The notes: generated by a model not told the origin, from the sequence alone. A stretch of DNA of 14,656 nt from SZAS-103 sp038226665 (GCA_038226665.1 JBBRQI010000037.1:1-14656), one strand, 5' to 3'. Positions 1 through 8,108 are shown, counted from the stretch's first letter. Translations and numbers: made by a program.

Positions 1-294
1 CGTCTGGATCTGGCCGTGTCACGTGCGACTGTAGGACTGGCCAGCCTTGCCAACAAACAGGTCTCTCCGCATACGCTGCGACACACCACGGCCATGCACT
101 TGCTGCAGTCCGGCGTGCCATTCAACGTCATCGCGTTGTGGCTTGGGCATGAGAGCACCAACACCACCCATCGCTATGTCGAGGCCGACCTCACGATGAA
201 GGAGAAAGCACTTGCCCGGCTGGAAGCGCCAGACACCCAGCTGCGCCGTTTTCATGCTCCGGACTCGCTCATGCGATTCTTGAAAACGCTGTAA
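1..294 (+). CDS. Tyrosine recombinase/integrase, C-terminal part (5' end outside window)
   Basis: The reading frame is open from the first base, so this is the 3' end of a longer gene. The 97 visible residues hold the end of a tyrosine-recombinase catalytic domain. HTLRH (residues 24-28 of the visible part) supplies the His-x-x-Arg box. LGH (48-50) follows, and the nucleophile Tyr59 sits in THRYVEAD, nine residues after the LGH histidine as in XerD-type enzymes. Such enzymes cut and rejoin DNA through a 3'-phosphotyrosine link. The first box-I arginine lies upstream and cannot be checked. The C-terminal wording (Y-V-E-A-D followed by a Lys-rich helix) is like recombinases carried on transposon-like elements, including those in sets of three (RIT elements). 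That assignment is inference, since neighbouring recombinases would lie outside the window. A palindromic direct repeat lies 66 bp downstream. Confidence 0.88.
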   Translation, partial: RLDLAVSRATVGLASLANKQVSPHTLRHTTAMHLLQSGVPFNVIALWLGHESTNTTHRYVEADLTMKEKALARLEAPDTQLRRFHAPDSLMRFLKTL

Positions 295-359
295 CTATGT
301 AAAGTGCATGCCGGCCCAACTGCCCAGCGCCAAAGGGCAGGCGCCACTCCAGCACGCGG

Positions 360-389
360 AACTACGCATAGTTGAGATCTACGCATAGT
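360..389. repeat. Palindromic 11-bp direct repeat downstream of the recombinase
   Basis: CTACGCATAGT occurs at 362-372 and again at 379-389, a period of 17 bp. The first copy sits inside AACTACGCATAGTT (360-373), whose outer arms AACTA/TAGTT are perfectly inverted. A partly similar AACTATG occurs right at the recombinase stop codon (293-299). Closely spaced palindromic copies beside a tyrosine recombinase gene would fit recombinase-binding core sites or an element end. This function is inferred from position only. Confidence 0.5.
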
Positions 390-557
390 GGCCGGGAGGC
401 GACATCAAGAAATCAATTGATCTACGGCAAAAGAACCGGATTAGCCCGTGCCAGCACCCACGATCAACGATCCGAATCCGAATGGCGTATTCCGGCGCTT
501 GGAGGACTACAGATCGCTGCTAGCGGTGCTGCAGCCCAGAACGCGAGACTTCCTTTG

Positions 558-587
558 AAAGCCAATGGTGAACCACGGCTTTTTCTT
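558..587 (+). terminator. Candidate intrinsic terminator for the recombinase transcript
   Basis: AAAGCC (558-563) pairs with GGCTTT (577-582). An inner TGG/CCA pair closes a TGAA loop, and the right arm runs into five T residues (580-584), then CTT. The stem has an AA/C internal loop, so it is only moderately strong. The orientation suits plus-strand transcription coming from the recombinase gene. Confidence 0.38.
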
Positions 588-631
588 CGAACCCCAAGGG
601 AAAGCGTTACACGAAAGCGCAATGTCCTGCG

Positions 632-1297
632 TCAACCCTCGGGCAGCAACGCCTCGTCGACCTGATAACACGCAGTATCCCCTTGAGCTGCCAAGACCGT
701 TTCGAAGGTGCAAATCCTCCTGAGGATTTCTGGCAGATCCGTGTGGGATAGCTGTTCGGAGCGGATTCGAACTTCATCCAACTGACCACTGCGGCGAAGC
801 AGATCCAGTTCCAGGATCGAATCAGTATCGTGATCATCAGCAAACGTCTGCTGGAGTTCATGGATTTGTTGGATCAGCCGCAAAACGGTGCATCGCATCT
901 GTCGTGCCGATTCTTCAAAACCGAGAGTATCGTCGCATGTCCATGCCGCTCGGAGGCTGGCCCAAGCTGCATTGTGGGGATCGCTAGCTTGTTCGGAAAG
1001 ATGCCCAAATGCAGCGAACTTGCGGGCCAGCTCCGGAAGCCCGGTGTTATCAAGAATCGACCGGTAAGTCATGGACTTCAACGAATCCGCGGGGGCAATC
1101 TGATCCTCCAGATCGCGACTGCAGTATCCGCATGTGATGCAATGCTGGATCTCGTGCGCGAGCGTGTCGCGTTCCATGGGTGGTGGACGCAGATCGAGAT
1201 CAAGTGAGCCGAAACTGTTCGTGCTTATTACAACGGCCGTGTTGTTGGCGGTACCGCAATTGCCGCAAATGATTGTCAGGTTCGCGAGTGTTGTCAT
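632..1297 (-). CDS. Zinc-ribbon protein with helical tail, DUF2225-like (221 aa)
   Basis: The start is set at the ATG at 1297 because AAAGGAAAA lies six bases upstream of it. The longer frame from 1327 has no such site. The N-terminal third carries two cysteine pairs, C11-x2-C14 and C53-x2-C56, separated by about 40 residues with an SLDLDLRPP segment between them. The second pair reads CITCGYC. This is the layout of DUF2225-type zinc ribbons (CPxC, KLR-like strand, then CPxCGYA). The rest is predicted helical and contains a segment ending in SLRAAWTCDD, like the TPR-like helices that follow the ribbon in DUF2225 proteins. Function is unknown; a metal-stabilised scaffold or nucleic-acid-binding role is possible. 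It is the last of three minus-strand genes and lies 295 bp beyond the end of the one upstream of it. It could instead belong to another zinc-ribbon family such as CpXC. Confidence 0.72.
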   Translation of the reverse strand: MTTLANLTIICGNCGTANNTAVVISTNSFGSLDLDLRPPPMERDTLAHEIQHCITCGYCSRDLEDQIAPADSLKSMTYRSILDNTGLPELARKFAAFGHLSEQASDPHNAAWASLRAAWTCDDTLGFEESARQMRCTVLRLIQQIHELQQTFADDHDTDSILELDLLRRSGQLDEVRIRSEQLSHTDLPEILRRICTFETVLAAQGDTACYQVDEALLPEG

Positions 1298-1452
1298 GTG
1301 ATTTTCCTTTGGTAGTTTTGCTTGCAAGAGTTGAGTTGATGACGATCGGCTTATGCCGTCTTCAGTTGAGGTTTCCCAGCCGTCCCTGAAGCCCGCCCGG
1401 ATGCCTGCGAATCAGTTCCTGAGTGTGGTCAAACGGTGTAGTCGGGAACTAT

Positions 1453-1470
1453 TTTCGCGACGTTGCGAAA
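1453..1470. promoter_or_regulatory. 18-bp near-perfect palindrome upstream of the zinc-ribbon gene
   Basis: TTTCGC (1453-1458) and GCGAAA (1465-1470) are perfect inverted arms around GACGTT. Only one symmetric pair (1459/1464) mismatches across all 18 bases, and the centre is ACGT. It lies in the 295-bp spacer, about 155 bp upstream of the minus-strand start at 1297. This could be an operator for a dimeric regulator. A second small hairpin (CCCCT/AGGGG, 1497-1512) is next to it. No consensus I know was matched. Confidence 0.35.
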
Positions 1471-1592
1471 TTTAACCTGAGTCCACCTATAGCTCCCCCC
1501 TGAAAAGAGGGGATTGCCGGGTTTTCGTCTCGCGCTGATTGAGACTTGAAATCTTGCGCACGCGAAAATGACGCTATTGACCCGCCAGCGTT

Positions 1593-2414
1593 TTAGTTTG
1601 CCCCGACGTCCTCTTTTCGGTGCGGCTCAAGGGCGAGAGGCATCTGATCGCTCTTCAGAAACCGCATGGATTTGCCTTCCCAAACAACTTTGCGCGATGG
1701 CATCAGTCCGGCATCGTGCTCGAGGTACATCGCCCCGTCGATGGCCTGCGGAGACAGCGGAGAAGTGGTTGCGATCGACCCATCTGCGAGGTGAACCAGG
1801 CTCACGCTTTCAATCTTCGAGATTCGCAGCCGTGGCATGCGATCGCCGGCAGCCTCACCTGAATTCGGGTCGCGGGCCAGTCGGCCACGAGCGGGAAGCG
1901 TGATGTCAGATTTTTGACCGTCCCCGGTCTCAACCGACATGCTGCCTGCCTTGGCTCGCGCAAGCGATTTTAGTCGGCGCACGGTTCGGCTGTCGGGTTC
2001 TACGGGAAATGCCCGGCGCTTCGAGTCGTGATGCCGCAGCTGACGCTCTGGACACTTTGGGTGTTCGCTCAAGTCGGCCAGACTGCCCAGATAGGCCGAA
2101 ACCCGAGTCGCATGCTCGTGAAAGTCTTTGTGGGGGAAGCATTCACCTCCAAACAACATAGCCTGCTGCGCGCGGACAACGGCAGCGACCAATTGCCCTT
2201 TGACAACTACAGCGTGCTGTGAGAGCCGCCAGTCTTCACTGAACGACTCCAGCAGCACTCCGAGCCTGTCCAACTGGGCCCTAACCTCGTCGAGCATCAA
2301 CAGGAAAGAGTCCCACCTGACCAATGGAAAGAAATTACCGGTCACAAGCAGATATTGGTTCAGTTCTTCGATCGGCTTCTGCCCGCGTATGTCAATAATT
2401 TGGGTGTTTACCAT
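1593..2414 (-). CDS. Hypothetical protein, 273 aa, unrecognised
   Basis: I do not recognise this family. The start is placed at the ATG at 2414 (MVNTQ), preceded by a purine-rich AGAGAAA. A longer frame from 2447 would add 11 residues with no better ribosome site. Residues 1-125 look like an ordered, largely helical domain (segments around YLLVTGNFFPLVRWDSFLLM, RAQLDRLGVLLESF and GQLVAAVVRAQQAM). Residues 126-200 are rich in Arg, Lys, Ser, Asp and Glu and look like a linker. About residues 200-265 look like a beta-rich C-terminal domain (RLRISKIESVSLVHLADGS, AMYLEHDAGLMPSRKVVWEG). There is no signal peptide, no membrane span and no obvious catalytic motif. It lies 215 bp downstream of the giant recombinase-like gene and 295 bp upstream of the zinc-ribbon gene, all on one strand. 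That fits a shared module but does not prove one transcript. Confidence 0.65.
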   Translation of the reverse strand: MVNTQIIDIRGQKPIEELNQYLLVTGNFFPLVRWDSFLLMLDEVRAQLDRLGVLLESFSEDWRLSQHAVVVKGQLVAAVVRAQQAMLFGGECFPHKDFHEHATRVSAYLGSLADLSEHPKCPERQLRHHDSKRRAFPVEPDSRTVRRLKSLARAKAGSMSVETGDGQKSDITLPARGRLARDPNSGEAAGDRMPRLRISKIESVSLVHLADGSIATTSPLSPQAIDGAMYLEHDAGLMPSRKVVWEGKSMRFLKSDQMPLALEPHRKEDVGAN

Positions 2415-2604
2415 GACGATTTCTCTGCGTGGGGGAATGCCCTCCATGTTGCCCGCGCCTCGCCAGGCCCGCCCACCAGATTGAGTGCGAAGTGAATGCC
2501 GTGCAACGGGGACAGGGAGAATTAACGACCGCGCTGAAGGATGGCCGCGCCTTCGTGGTGTCGCAATTCGTGGTCCGGACGTGGGTTCTCGAAACCTTCA
2601 GGTG

Positions 2605-2619
2605 CCCGGGAAGCCCGGG
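2605..2619 (-). terminator. GC-rich hairpin just past the giant gene's stop codon
   Basis: CCCGGG (2605-2610) and CCCGGG (2614-2619) form an inverted repeat around a 3-bp loop, starting 10 bp after the minus-strand stop at 2630-2632. No T-run follows on the minus strand. It could be an RNA end-stabiliser or a weak terminator, but would not act as a classical intrinsic terminator. Confidence 0.2.
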
Positions 2620-2629
2620 GCAATCCGGG

Positions 2630-5600
2630 TCAACGGCGCCCCTGCGCTGCAATACGTGCGGTTCGATGCCTCGTCCAAAGAAAGACAATGCCAAGGACAC
2701 GCTTAAGCGCCCACCCGGCATAGCGAGGCGTGGTGCGTTCCCCCGGCCTCGCTACGCGCAGGATCTGCAGCGTCGTGGATGGCGGCGGTGTGTCGGTCGG
2801 GACGCATCGCAGTTTCAGCGATTCGAGCAGGCCGCGGAGCATGTCGGCTTCGTCCTCCGGCAGCACGATATCTTTCCCGTGCGTGGGCTTCATGTAGGCG
2901 AAGCAGGCGTGCGTGATCGCAAGAATCGTTTGCGCCGTGGCACCGTCTTGGTCGGTATCGATGGCATGCCAGAGGACTTCCAGACAGTCCATTGAACGCA
3001 GCTTCCGAAGCCTGTGAGGAGGCGTGTCGGCGCGAGGTTCATCCCGCAGGCGCCATGTCGACCTGCCGGCACGAAGCGAAAACTGCCTCGATGCGCGCTC
3101 AAGCATCTGGACGTCGTCGATGGTCCCGCCCACGGCCATCGCCGCCTTCTCCCGGGACTGCGTCCGATCAATGAGTCCGCAAATCGTCGCGATGTCTTTC
3201 ACGCGCAGCACGCTCAAACCCCGGCGTACGGGCTCGGCTTGGGCTTCTGGTGCTGCCGGCGGAATCCGGGGCACGACGAGGCGGCTCATCCATGCGTCCA
3301 CGTCGGACCGAGGCTTGCCCCGCTGTGAGATGCGGTCAGCACCGCTGTCCGAGATACCCAGAGCCATCGCGGCACCATGGCGATCCACGAACGACCCCAA
3401 ACGAGCGTCAGACCGCGACCTCGCCAACCAGGGCATGTGGAAGTAGCTCCGAACGGTTCGCGACGGATCAACATGGCCGAGCCCATCGGTGCATCGATGC
3501 AAATCGCGCGGCAGGATGACACCGTCGGGCGGCTCTCTTACGGCTCCGCACAAGTCCACCAGAGCCTGGCTGTCGTTTGGCGACAACAGTCCCCCACGCA
3601 CGAGCGCCTCGAAACCGGCCAGGTGGCGCAGGCGATGGATCTTCTCGCTGCCGCGACCCGTTACCTGTGCGAGCAAGTCGCCGCCCAAGGCACGAACGAG
3701 TTGTTTGGCCTCCATGTCGTTGTGTGATTCGACCGTCGCGAACGCATAAGAACGCCTTTGCAGATGGGGAGCATGGCGTCCCGATTCGGCTGCATGCCAC
3801 GACTGCAGGAAGTCACGCGCCGGCTCGGGCATTGCGGGAGAGAAATCGACGTATCGGCGACTGAAGGTGGTCTTGAGCCGGCGATTCCGGTTCCCGACGA
3901 CACGAAAGCGTGCCGTATCGGGGCTTAGCCGCAGGTCGCGATTGAGACAACCGAGCGGCTCCCCCGCACGCACACCGGTGTACGCCGTTATCGTCAGCAA
4001 CGCCGTGGCTTGCCGATACAAGCGTTGATCGGCGATCGAGGATCCGTCGGCGTGTGGCGCAGCGGCTCCTGCTCGTTCGATCGCCTTCAGTACGGCTTGG
4101 TCACGCTCTTGCGGCACAATCAATTGCGCGTCCGCCGATCTTTCCGCCATCGGCAACCAAGCGCGAAGCGCCGCGTCGTCGATGGACGGTAGCCCGAAAA
4201 CCGGCGTAACCACGTAATGGAAGTGCAGCACCTCGCGCGCCGCCCGCGCCTTGGCCGTGGCGTCACCCTTGGACTCCACGAGGTCGTCGTACAACTGCTC
4301 CAACTCGACGTCATCCAGATCAGCCAACGAACTGTTCGTCGCCACCGAGAGGAAGCTTCCGACTTGGCTGAGATACGTTCGGACGGTCGCATTGGCCGGA
4401 TTCGGAGACTGTGGCGTCCCGTTGACGAGCATGTCGTGGGTCCAGAAGCCGAGCATGCGTGCCGTTGGGTGGATCCGGGTGTCGCTCAGGAAAAGATCCA
4501 GTTCGGCCGTGACCTGATGCCGGGCCGGTTTTGTATTGGCCTGTGCCGAGGGGATTAAAGCCTGCGTTCTGGGAAGTTGGGTGATCGTCTTGCCATCGGG
4601 AAGGAGCGGGAACAGTGAAAGGTAGTCAGCGCGAAGTGCCCGCGTTGCAACCCTCTCCGCATCCGGTGCGCCAACCTTCTGGACCGTTGGCTCAGCGACC
4701 GCACTGGCCTGGTGGATGATCGTTCCTACCGGATCGCCATCGAGCATGGCCAACTGATCGGCGACCGAGGCGCTGCAGCAGCCCCCCACCGGATCGAGTG
4801 CCATGCGCGCGGCCGGTGAGAGTTCGATGCGATTGGAGACGCCCACCGTTTCGCAGAGCACGACCAGCAGGTCTTTCGAGTTTCGCGCCAGGCCCTCGGG
4901 AAGGAACTCCAATAACACGCTATCGAGGGATTCGACGTCGGGGATGTCTCCATCGGGAAAGTTCTCCCGCAACCACAGCAGAGCGATCGATGCCAAGCCG
5001 CGCAGGCCTGCAACCTGTCGGGACCCGTTGTCCCAGGGCACCAAGGCGAGGTCGGTCAGTCGTGCACTCCGCTGAGCTTTGGACCTTGCGGCAAGGAGCG
5101 CGCGGATTTCCTCCGGCTGTTCACAGTAGCCGAACACGGCGAGGATCAAGGCGACCTTGGCGAATGCATCCTTTCGCGGATCGGTCTGCCTGCGCGGCTT
5201 TCCTACCGTATCGATCAGATGTTGCCGGATCGTGTCGATCTGTCCGGTCGCCACCAGGGCTCCGGGTACGAATGGGCATTCCATGAGCCGATGCGCCAGC
5301 CTCCACCGCGGCGGCATTTCGCCGGTGAGGTCGTACCGGTGCTTCAGGCGTCGCAGAGTTCTGGCCAACGCATTTGCGCTGGCGACCCAGAGGGCAAAGT
5401 CTTCTCCCGCTTCGGACTCAATGAGAGACTGCACTTCCTCAAGATCTTTCTGGGTGAATTCCGGAAGCGTGCCAGCCGACTTCTTGGGCCATTGGTCGCG
5501 AGGGAGCGTGGCAAGCAATTCCGCCGCATCGCCGACGACTGGCGCGACCTGCTTGAGTACCTGCAGTGCCTTGGCGGCACCTGCCTCCCGATACTGACGA

Positions 5601-8068
5601 GAGGCCGCACGCAGGTGCTTGCTCGCTTCGCGTTGCTTCTCGCGAACGAGTGCGCGATGCGCAGTCAAAACTGACGTCCAGCGGCGAAAGCGTGGCGTCG
5701 GGCTCGGAGGCGCAACCGCCGGCTGCAGCCCACCGCGAACGCGCCAACCGGCGTCCCTCGCTAACCTCTCCAGGTACGGGTTGAGCGCCTCGACGACCGC
5801 AAGTGGCACCGTCGGGCTGGCGCGCGAAAACGGGAATCCGACGGCTTCGAGATGGCCCAGTTGCACGCACAGGAGCTCTGCACGGGCACCCATGTCGCCA
5901 CAGCGCGTGCGCACGTGTGTGCGGCCCCAGTTCAATGGCAGAACGCGCCATGATTCCGGAAGCTGTTCCTTCCATGACGCGATTGTCAGCTCGAAGGGCT
6001 GACCTGTCGGGCCGATGGCAAACAGCAGGGACCCGGATCCGGACATGGCGTGCCCTGCACGAGCCCGCAGTGGCGAACCGACGGGGAGGATTTCGACAAG
6101 TGCAGCAAGATGGGAGATATAGGCACGAATCTGGCGGACGACCGTCGGCGGTACTGCCGCGATTCTGAGCATATGAGCCAGATCGACCTTCTTGTCAGCG
6201 AACAGGGCGCATCCGCGCACGAGATTGAAGTCGTCCAGTAGCAGTCGGAACAGAGCTTCGGCGGGCCGATGCCCGACGATCGCCAGGAGCATCGCGGCGA
6301 GCCGATTCATCACGTCCATGTGGATCGTCGCGATCTTCGCGGTGTCGTTGCTGTCAGGATGACCACGATGGACGTGTCCGCCGAAGGCGGATGCAAGCTG
6401 CTTGGCCGCTTCCAGGGTGACGAGTAGCTTCGGGCCAGCGCGCTCGACTGAGGGCTCCACGCGCTCGGCCGGCACCGGTTCGTCGAAGAGCCCACATACG
6501 ACCTTCAGGTAGTGCCGTGCTGCGTCAGACCGCTTGGGCGGGTAATAGTAAGCGGGCGCTGTGGAATGCCCGAACGCGTCACCGCATATTTGCATTGTGG
6601 TGGCGATGTCGCGGGTTGGCTCGTAGAGATGGCAGGGAAAAGCGTTTCGTACTTCGCCATAGGGGACGCGAAAGCCAAGTCGCTCTGCGGCATATGTGGC
6701 TGCCCTGCGGACCAGATCTTCCTGCGTTTCTGCACGTTGAACGACGAGCGGGAATCCGGCTTCGCACTGTTTGCGAATGCCGGCGGCCAAATGTGTCGGA
6801 AGCGGAAGCTCGAAACTGTCGGAGATCTCTTCCAACCAGGGCTTCTGCTCATCCGTCGGAACGAAGGAGTCCTCAAGTTGAAGGGCAGGCACCTGTAGCG
6901 AGCCCGCCTGCAAATCGATGGTCCATCGCGCCGGTGCGCCCTGAGTCGATGACGTTTGCCGAAGCGCGACCAGCCCACTGGCCGTTTGGCCGGTGACCGC
7001 GTGCAGGCAGAGTCCCAGCAGCCCGGTCACCAAGTCGGCATTTGACGTATCCCAATCCCGATGAAGCTCGTCCGACAGGAATCGGCAGAGGCGGCGAAGG
7101 TCCTGTTCGGGCATGACTCGGCCATGGCCCGGTAGCAGAAGCGAATTTTCGCTCCACGCGACTTGCTGCGCGCGGAAGATCGCCAGTCGGGTGGAAGCGA
7201 CGCCGCGCTGCGTGCCGGGGATCTCCAGCGCATCGACAGTAAGATCGTTTTCGGCGGGGTCCGGGGCGGGGTCACGCTCGAGGCTTTGACGCAGCCGAAC
7301 GGAACCCGAGCGAACTCTGGGTGTCCGTACCTCCGTGTCGTCTTTCGAATCATGTGGGTTGTGTTCGGTTGGCTCTGGTGGGGAAGGAAGCTGAGGCTCG
7401 CTCTCGCCTTCGGGCATGCCCTGTGGCAGCTTGATTCCCTTCAGTGTCGGGGCCACGTCCCGGGTCCAGGTGCGGGCCATGCCGCCGTGCGCCACGCGCG
7501 CTAGCACTTCCCCCAAATCGGCCAGTTCTTCAGGCGAGCGAGCATCCTCGTAGACGGCGAACGTCGCTGGAATGGCCCCCATTGGATTTCGTTGAGCCTC
7601 GCGCACCGCCGAACAAAATCGGCTGATGGCGGTCTTTTTCGAGACCCCTTGGGCCTGCCAGTGGATACGGCAGACGACCACGGCGGCCCGGAGTTGTTCC
7701 AGTCCTTTCGTTTGAATCCGGCTGGCGTCGACGATGGCTGTATAGATGGGGTAAGCGTCGAGCACCCCCTCAAGGAGGCCAATCGCCTCGGGAAGCCATG
7801 CCGGACCTCCCGTCAGTTCGGACGCGGCAAGCAATGCTTCAGTTTCCAGCAGCCAAGCGAGCTGGAGCCATGGAACGCTTGTTGCGGCGGAAAGCCAGTC
7901 GATGGACTGAACCAGCCTGCGTAGGCTGGCGACCAAAGTCCGGAGCGCCAGGACGCTCGGGATGGAAACTGTTGTCCGAAGCGACAGGATCGCCTCGCTG
8001 CGAGCGGCGATTCCCGGCCCAAAGCTATCGAGAGCGTCTGCCCACTCCGGGTCCGCGACTGTTGACAC
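2630..8068 (-). CDS. Giant protein with two tyrosine-recombinase-like modules (1812 aa)
   Basis: One uninterrupted frame starts at GTG 8068; an in-frame stop nine bases upstream rules out a longer start. Residues 1-210 are helical, and 212-290 form a Pro/charged linker. Module 1 (about 545-760) has VGHRPAEALF (Arg601), ADKK (Lys626/627), GRTHVRTR (716-722) and QLGHL (His739), but no tyrosine at the expected place (GFPFSRASP). Residues 790-1180 are helical and unassigned. Residues 1185-1300 look like a core-binding (SAM-like) domain. Module 2 (1345-1550) has YTGVRAGE (Arg1367), RLKTTF (Lys1399), HRLRH (His1478, Arg1481), LGHVDPS (His1532) and nucleophile Tyr1542 in RSYFH. About 51 residues separate Arg1481 from His1532, roughly twice the usual distance. 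A basic, possibly helix-turn-helix tail (1615-1700) follows. Module 2 is predicted to be an active DNA strand-exchange enzyme. Most tyrosine recombinases have 300-700 residues, so this looks like a fusion. Partner, target site and cargo are unknown. Confidence 0.9.
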   Translation of the reverse strand: MSTVADPEWADALDSFGPGIAARSEAILSLRTTVSIPSVLALRTLVASLRRLVQSIDWLSAATSVPWLQLAWLLETEALLAASELTGGPAWLPEAIGLLEGVLDAYPIYTAIVDASRIQTKGLEQLRAAVVVCRIHWQAQGVSKKTAISRFCSAVREAQRNPMGAIPATFAVYEDARSPEELADLGEVLARVAHGGMARTWTRDVAPTLKGIKLPQGMPEGESEPQLPSPPEPTEHNPHDSKDDTEVRTPRVRSGSVRLRQSLERDPAPDPAENDLTVDALEIPGTQRGVASTRLAIFRAQQVAWSENSLLLPGHGRVMPEQDLRRLCRFLSDELHRDWDTSNADLVTGLLGLCLHAVTGQTASGLVALRQTSSTQGAPARWTIDLQAGSLQVPALQLEDSFVPTDEQKPWLEEISDSFELPLPTHLAAGIRKQCEAGFPLVVQRAETQEDLVRRAATYAAERLGFRVPYGEVRNAFPCHLYEPTRDIATTMQICGDAFGHSTAPAYYYPPKRSDAARHYLKVVCGLFDEPVPAERVEPSVERAGPKLLVTLEAAKQLASAFGGHVHRGHPDSNDTAKIATIHMDVMNRLAAMLLAIVGHRPAEALFRLLLDDFNLVRGCALFADKKVDLAHMLRIAAVPPTVVRQIRAYISHLAALVEILPVGSPLRARAGHAMSGSGSLLFAIGPTGQPFELTIASWKEQLPESWRVLPLNWGRTHVRTRCGDMGARAELLCVQLGHLEAVGFPFSRASPTVPLAVVEALNPYLERLARDAGWRVRGGLQPAVAPPSPTPRFRRWTSVLTAHRALVREKQREASKHLRAASRQYREAGAAKALQVLKQVAPVVGDAAELLATLPRDQWPKKSAGTLPEFTQKDLEEVQSLIESEAGEDFALWVASANALARTLRRLKHRYDLTGEMPPRWRLAHRLMECPFVPGALVATGQIDTIRQHLIDTVGKPRRQTDPRKDAFAKVALILAVFGYCEQPEEIRALLAARSKAQRSARLTDLALVPWDNGSRQVAGLRGLASIALLWLRENFPDGDIPDVESLDSVLLEFLPEGLARNSKDLLVVLCETVGVSNRIELSPAARMALDPVGGCCSASVADQLAMLDGDPVGTIIHQASAVAEPTVQKVGAPDAERVATRALRADYLSLFPLLPDGKTITQLPRTQALIPSAQANTKPARHQVTAELDLFLSDTRIHPTARMLGFWTHDMLVNGTPQSPNPANATVRTYLSQVGSFLSVATNSSLADLDDVELEQLYDDLVESKGDATAKARAAREVLHFHYVVTPVFGLPSIDDAALRAWLPMAERSADAQLIVPQERDQAVLKAIERAGAAAPHADGSSIADQRLYRQATALLTITAYTGVRAGEPLGCLNRDLRLSPDTARFRVVGNRNRRLKTTFSRRYVDFSPAMPEPARDFLQSWHAAESGRHAPHLQRRSYAFATVESHNDMEAKQLVRALGGDLLAQVTGRGSEKIHRLRHLAGFEALVRGGLLSPNDSQALVDLCGAVREPPDGVILPRDLHRCTDGLGHVDPSRTVRSYFHMPWLARSRSDARLGSFVDRHGAAMALGISDSGADRISQRGKPRSDVDAWMSRLVVPRIPPAAPEAQAEPVRRGLSVLRVKDIATICGLIDRTQSREKAAMAVGGTIDDVQMLERASRQFSLRAGRSTWRLRDEPRADTPPHRLRKLRSMDCLEVLWHAIDTDQDGATAQTILAITHACFAYMKPTHGKDIVLPEDEADMLRGLLESLKLRCVPTDTPPPSTTLQILRVARPGERTTPRYAGWALKRVLGIVFLWTRHRTARIAAQGRR

Positions 8069-8092
8069 TGAGGTTCACCGAGTCCACCAGTG

Positions 8093-8108
8093 CCCAGCTT
8101 ATGCTGGG
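8093..8108. promoter_or_regulatory. Palindrome upstream of the giant gene start
   Basis: CCCAGC (8093-8098) and GCTGGG (8103-8108) are perfect inverted arms around TTAT. The palindrome is 25-40 bp upstream of the minus-strand GTG at 8068. That position suits an operator or a leader-RNA hairpin controlling the giant gene. No ribosome site better than GGTGA is visible before the GTG. Confidence 0.3.

Larger units (their letters stand above)
295..631. other. Gene-free stretch between the recombinase and the convergent zinc-ribbon gene
   Basis: I see no convincing coding region in these 337 bp. The open frames present have no family-like sequence. The stretch holds the direct repeat at 360-389 and a terminator-like hairpin at 558-587. 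It lies between two convergent genes, so it should contain their transcription ends and possibly the end of the recombinase-bearing element. Confidence 0.6.

Noticed and set aside
372..665. 97-codon plus-strand frame after the recombinase gene.
   Set aside because: It begins inside the direct repeat, runs through the terminator-like hairpin into the end of the convergent gene, and has no protein-like pattern.
756..777. GGATTCGAACTTC looked like a tRNA T-arm.
   Set aside because: It lies inside the zinc-ribbon gene and has no matching acceptor or anticodon arms nearby.
1298..1327. Upstream ATG at 1327 as start of the zinc-ribbon gene.
   Set aside because: No ribosome site there, whereas AAAGGAAAA sits ideally before the ATG at 1297.
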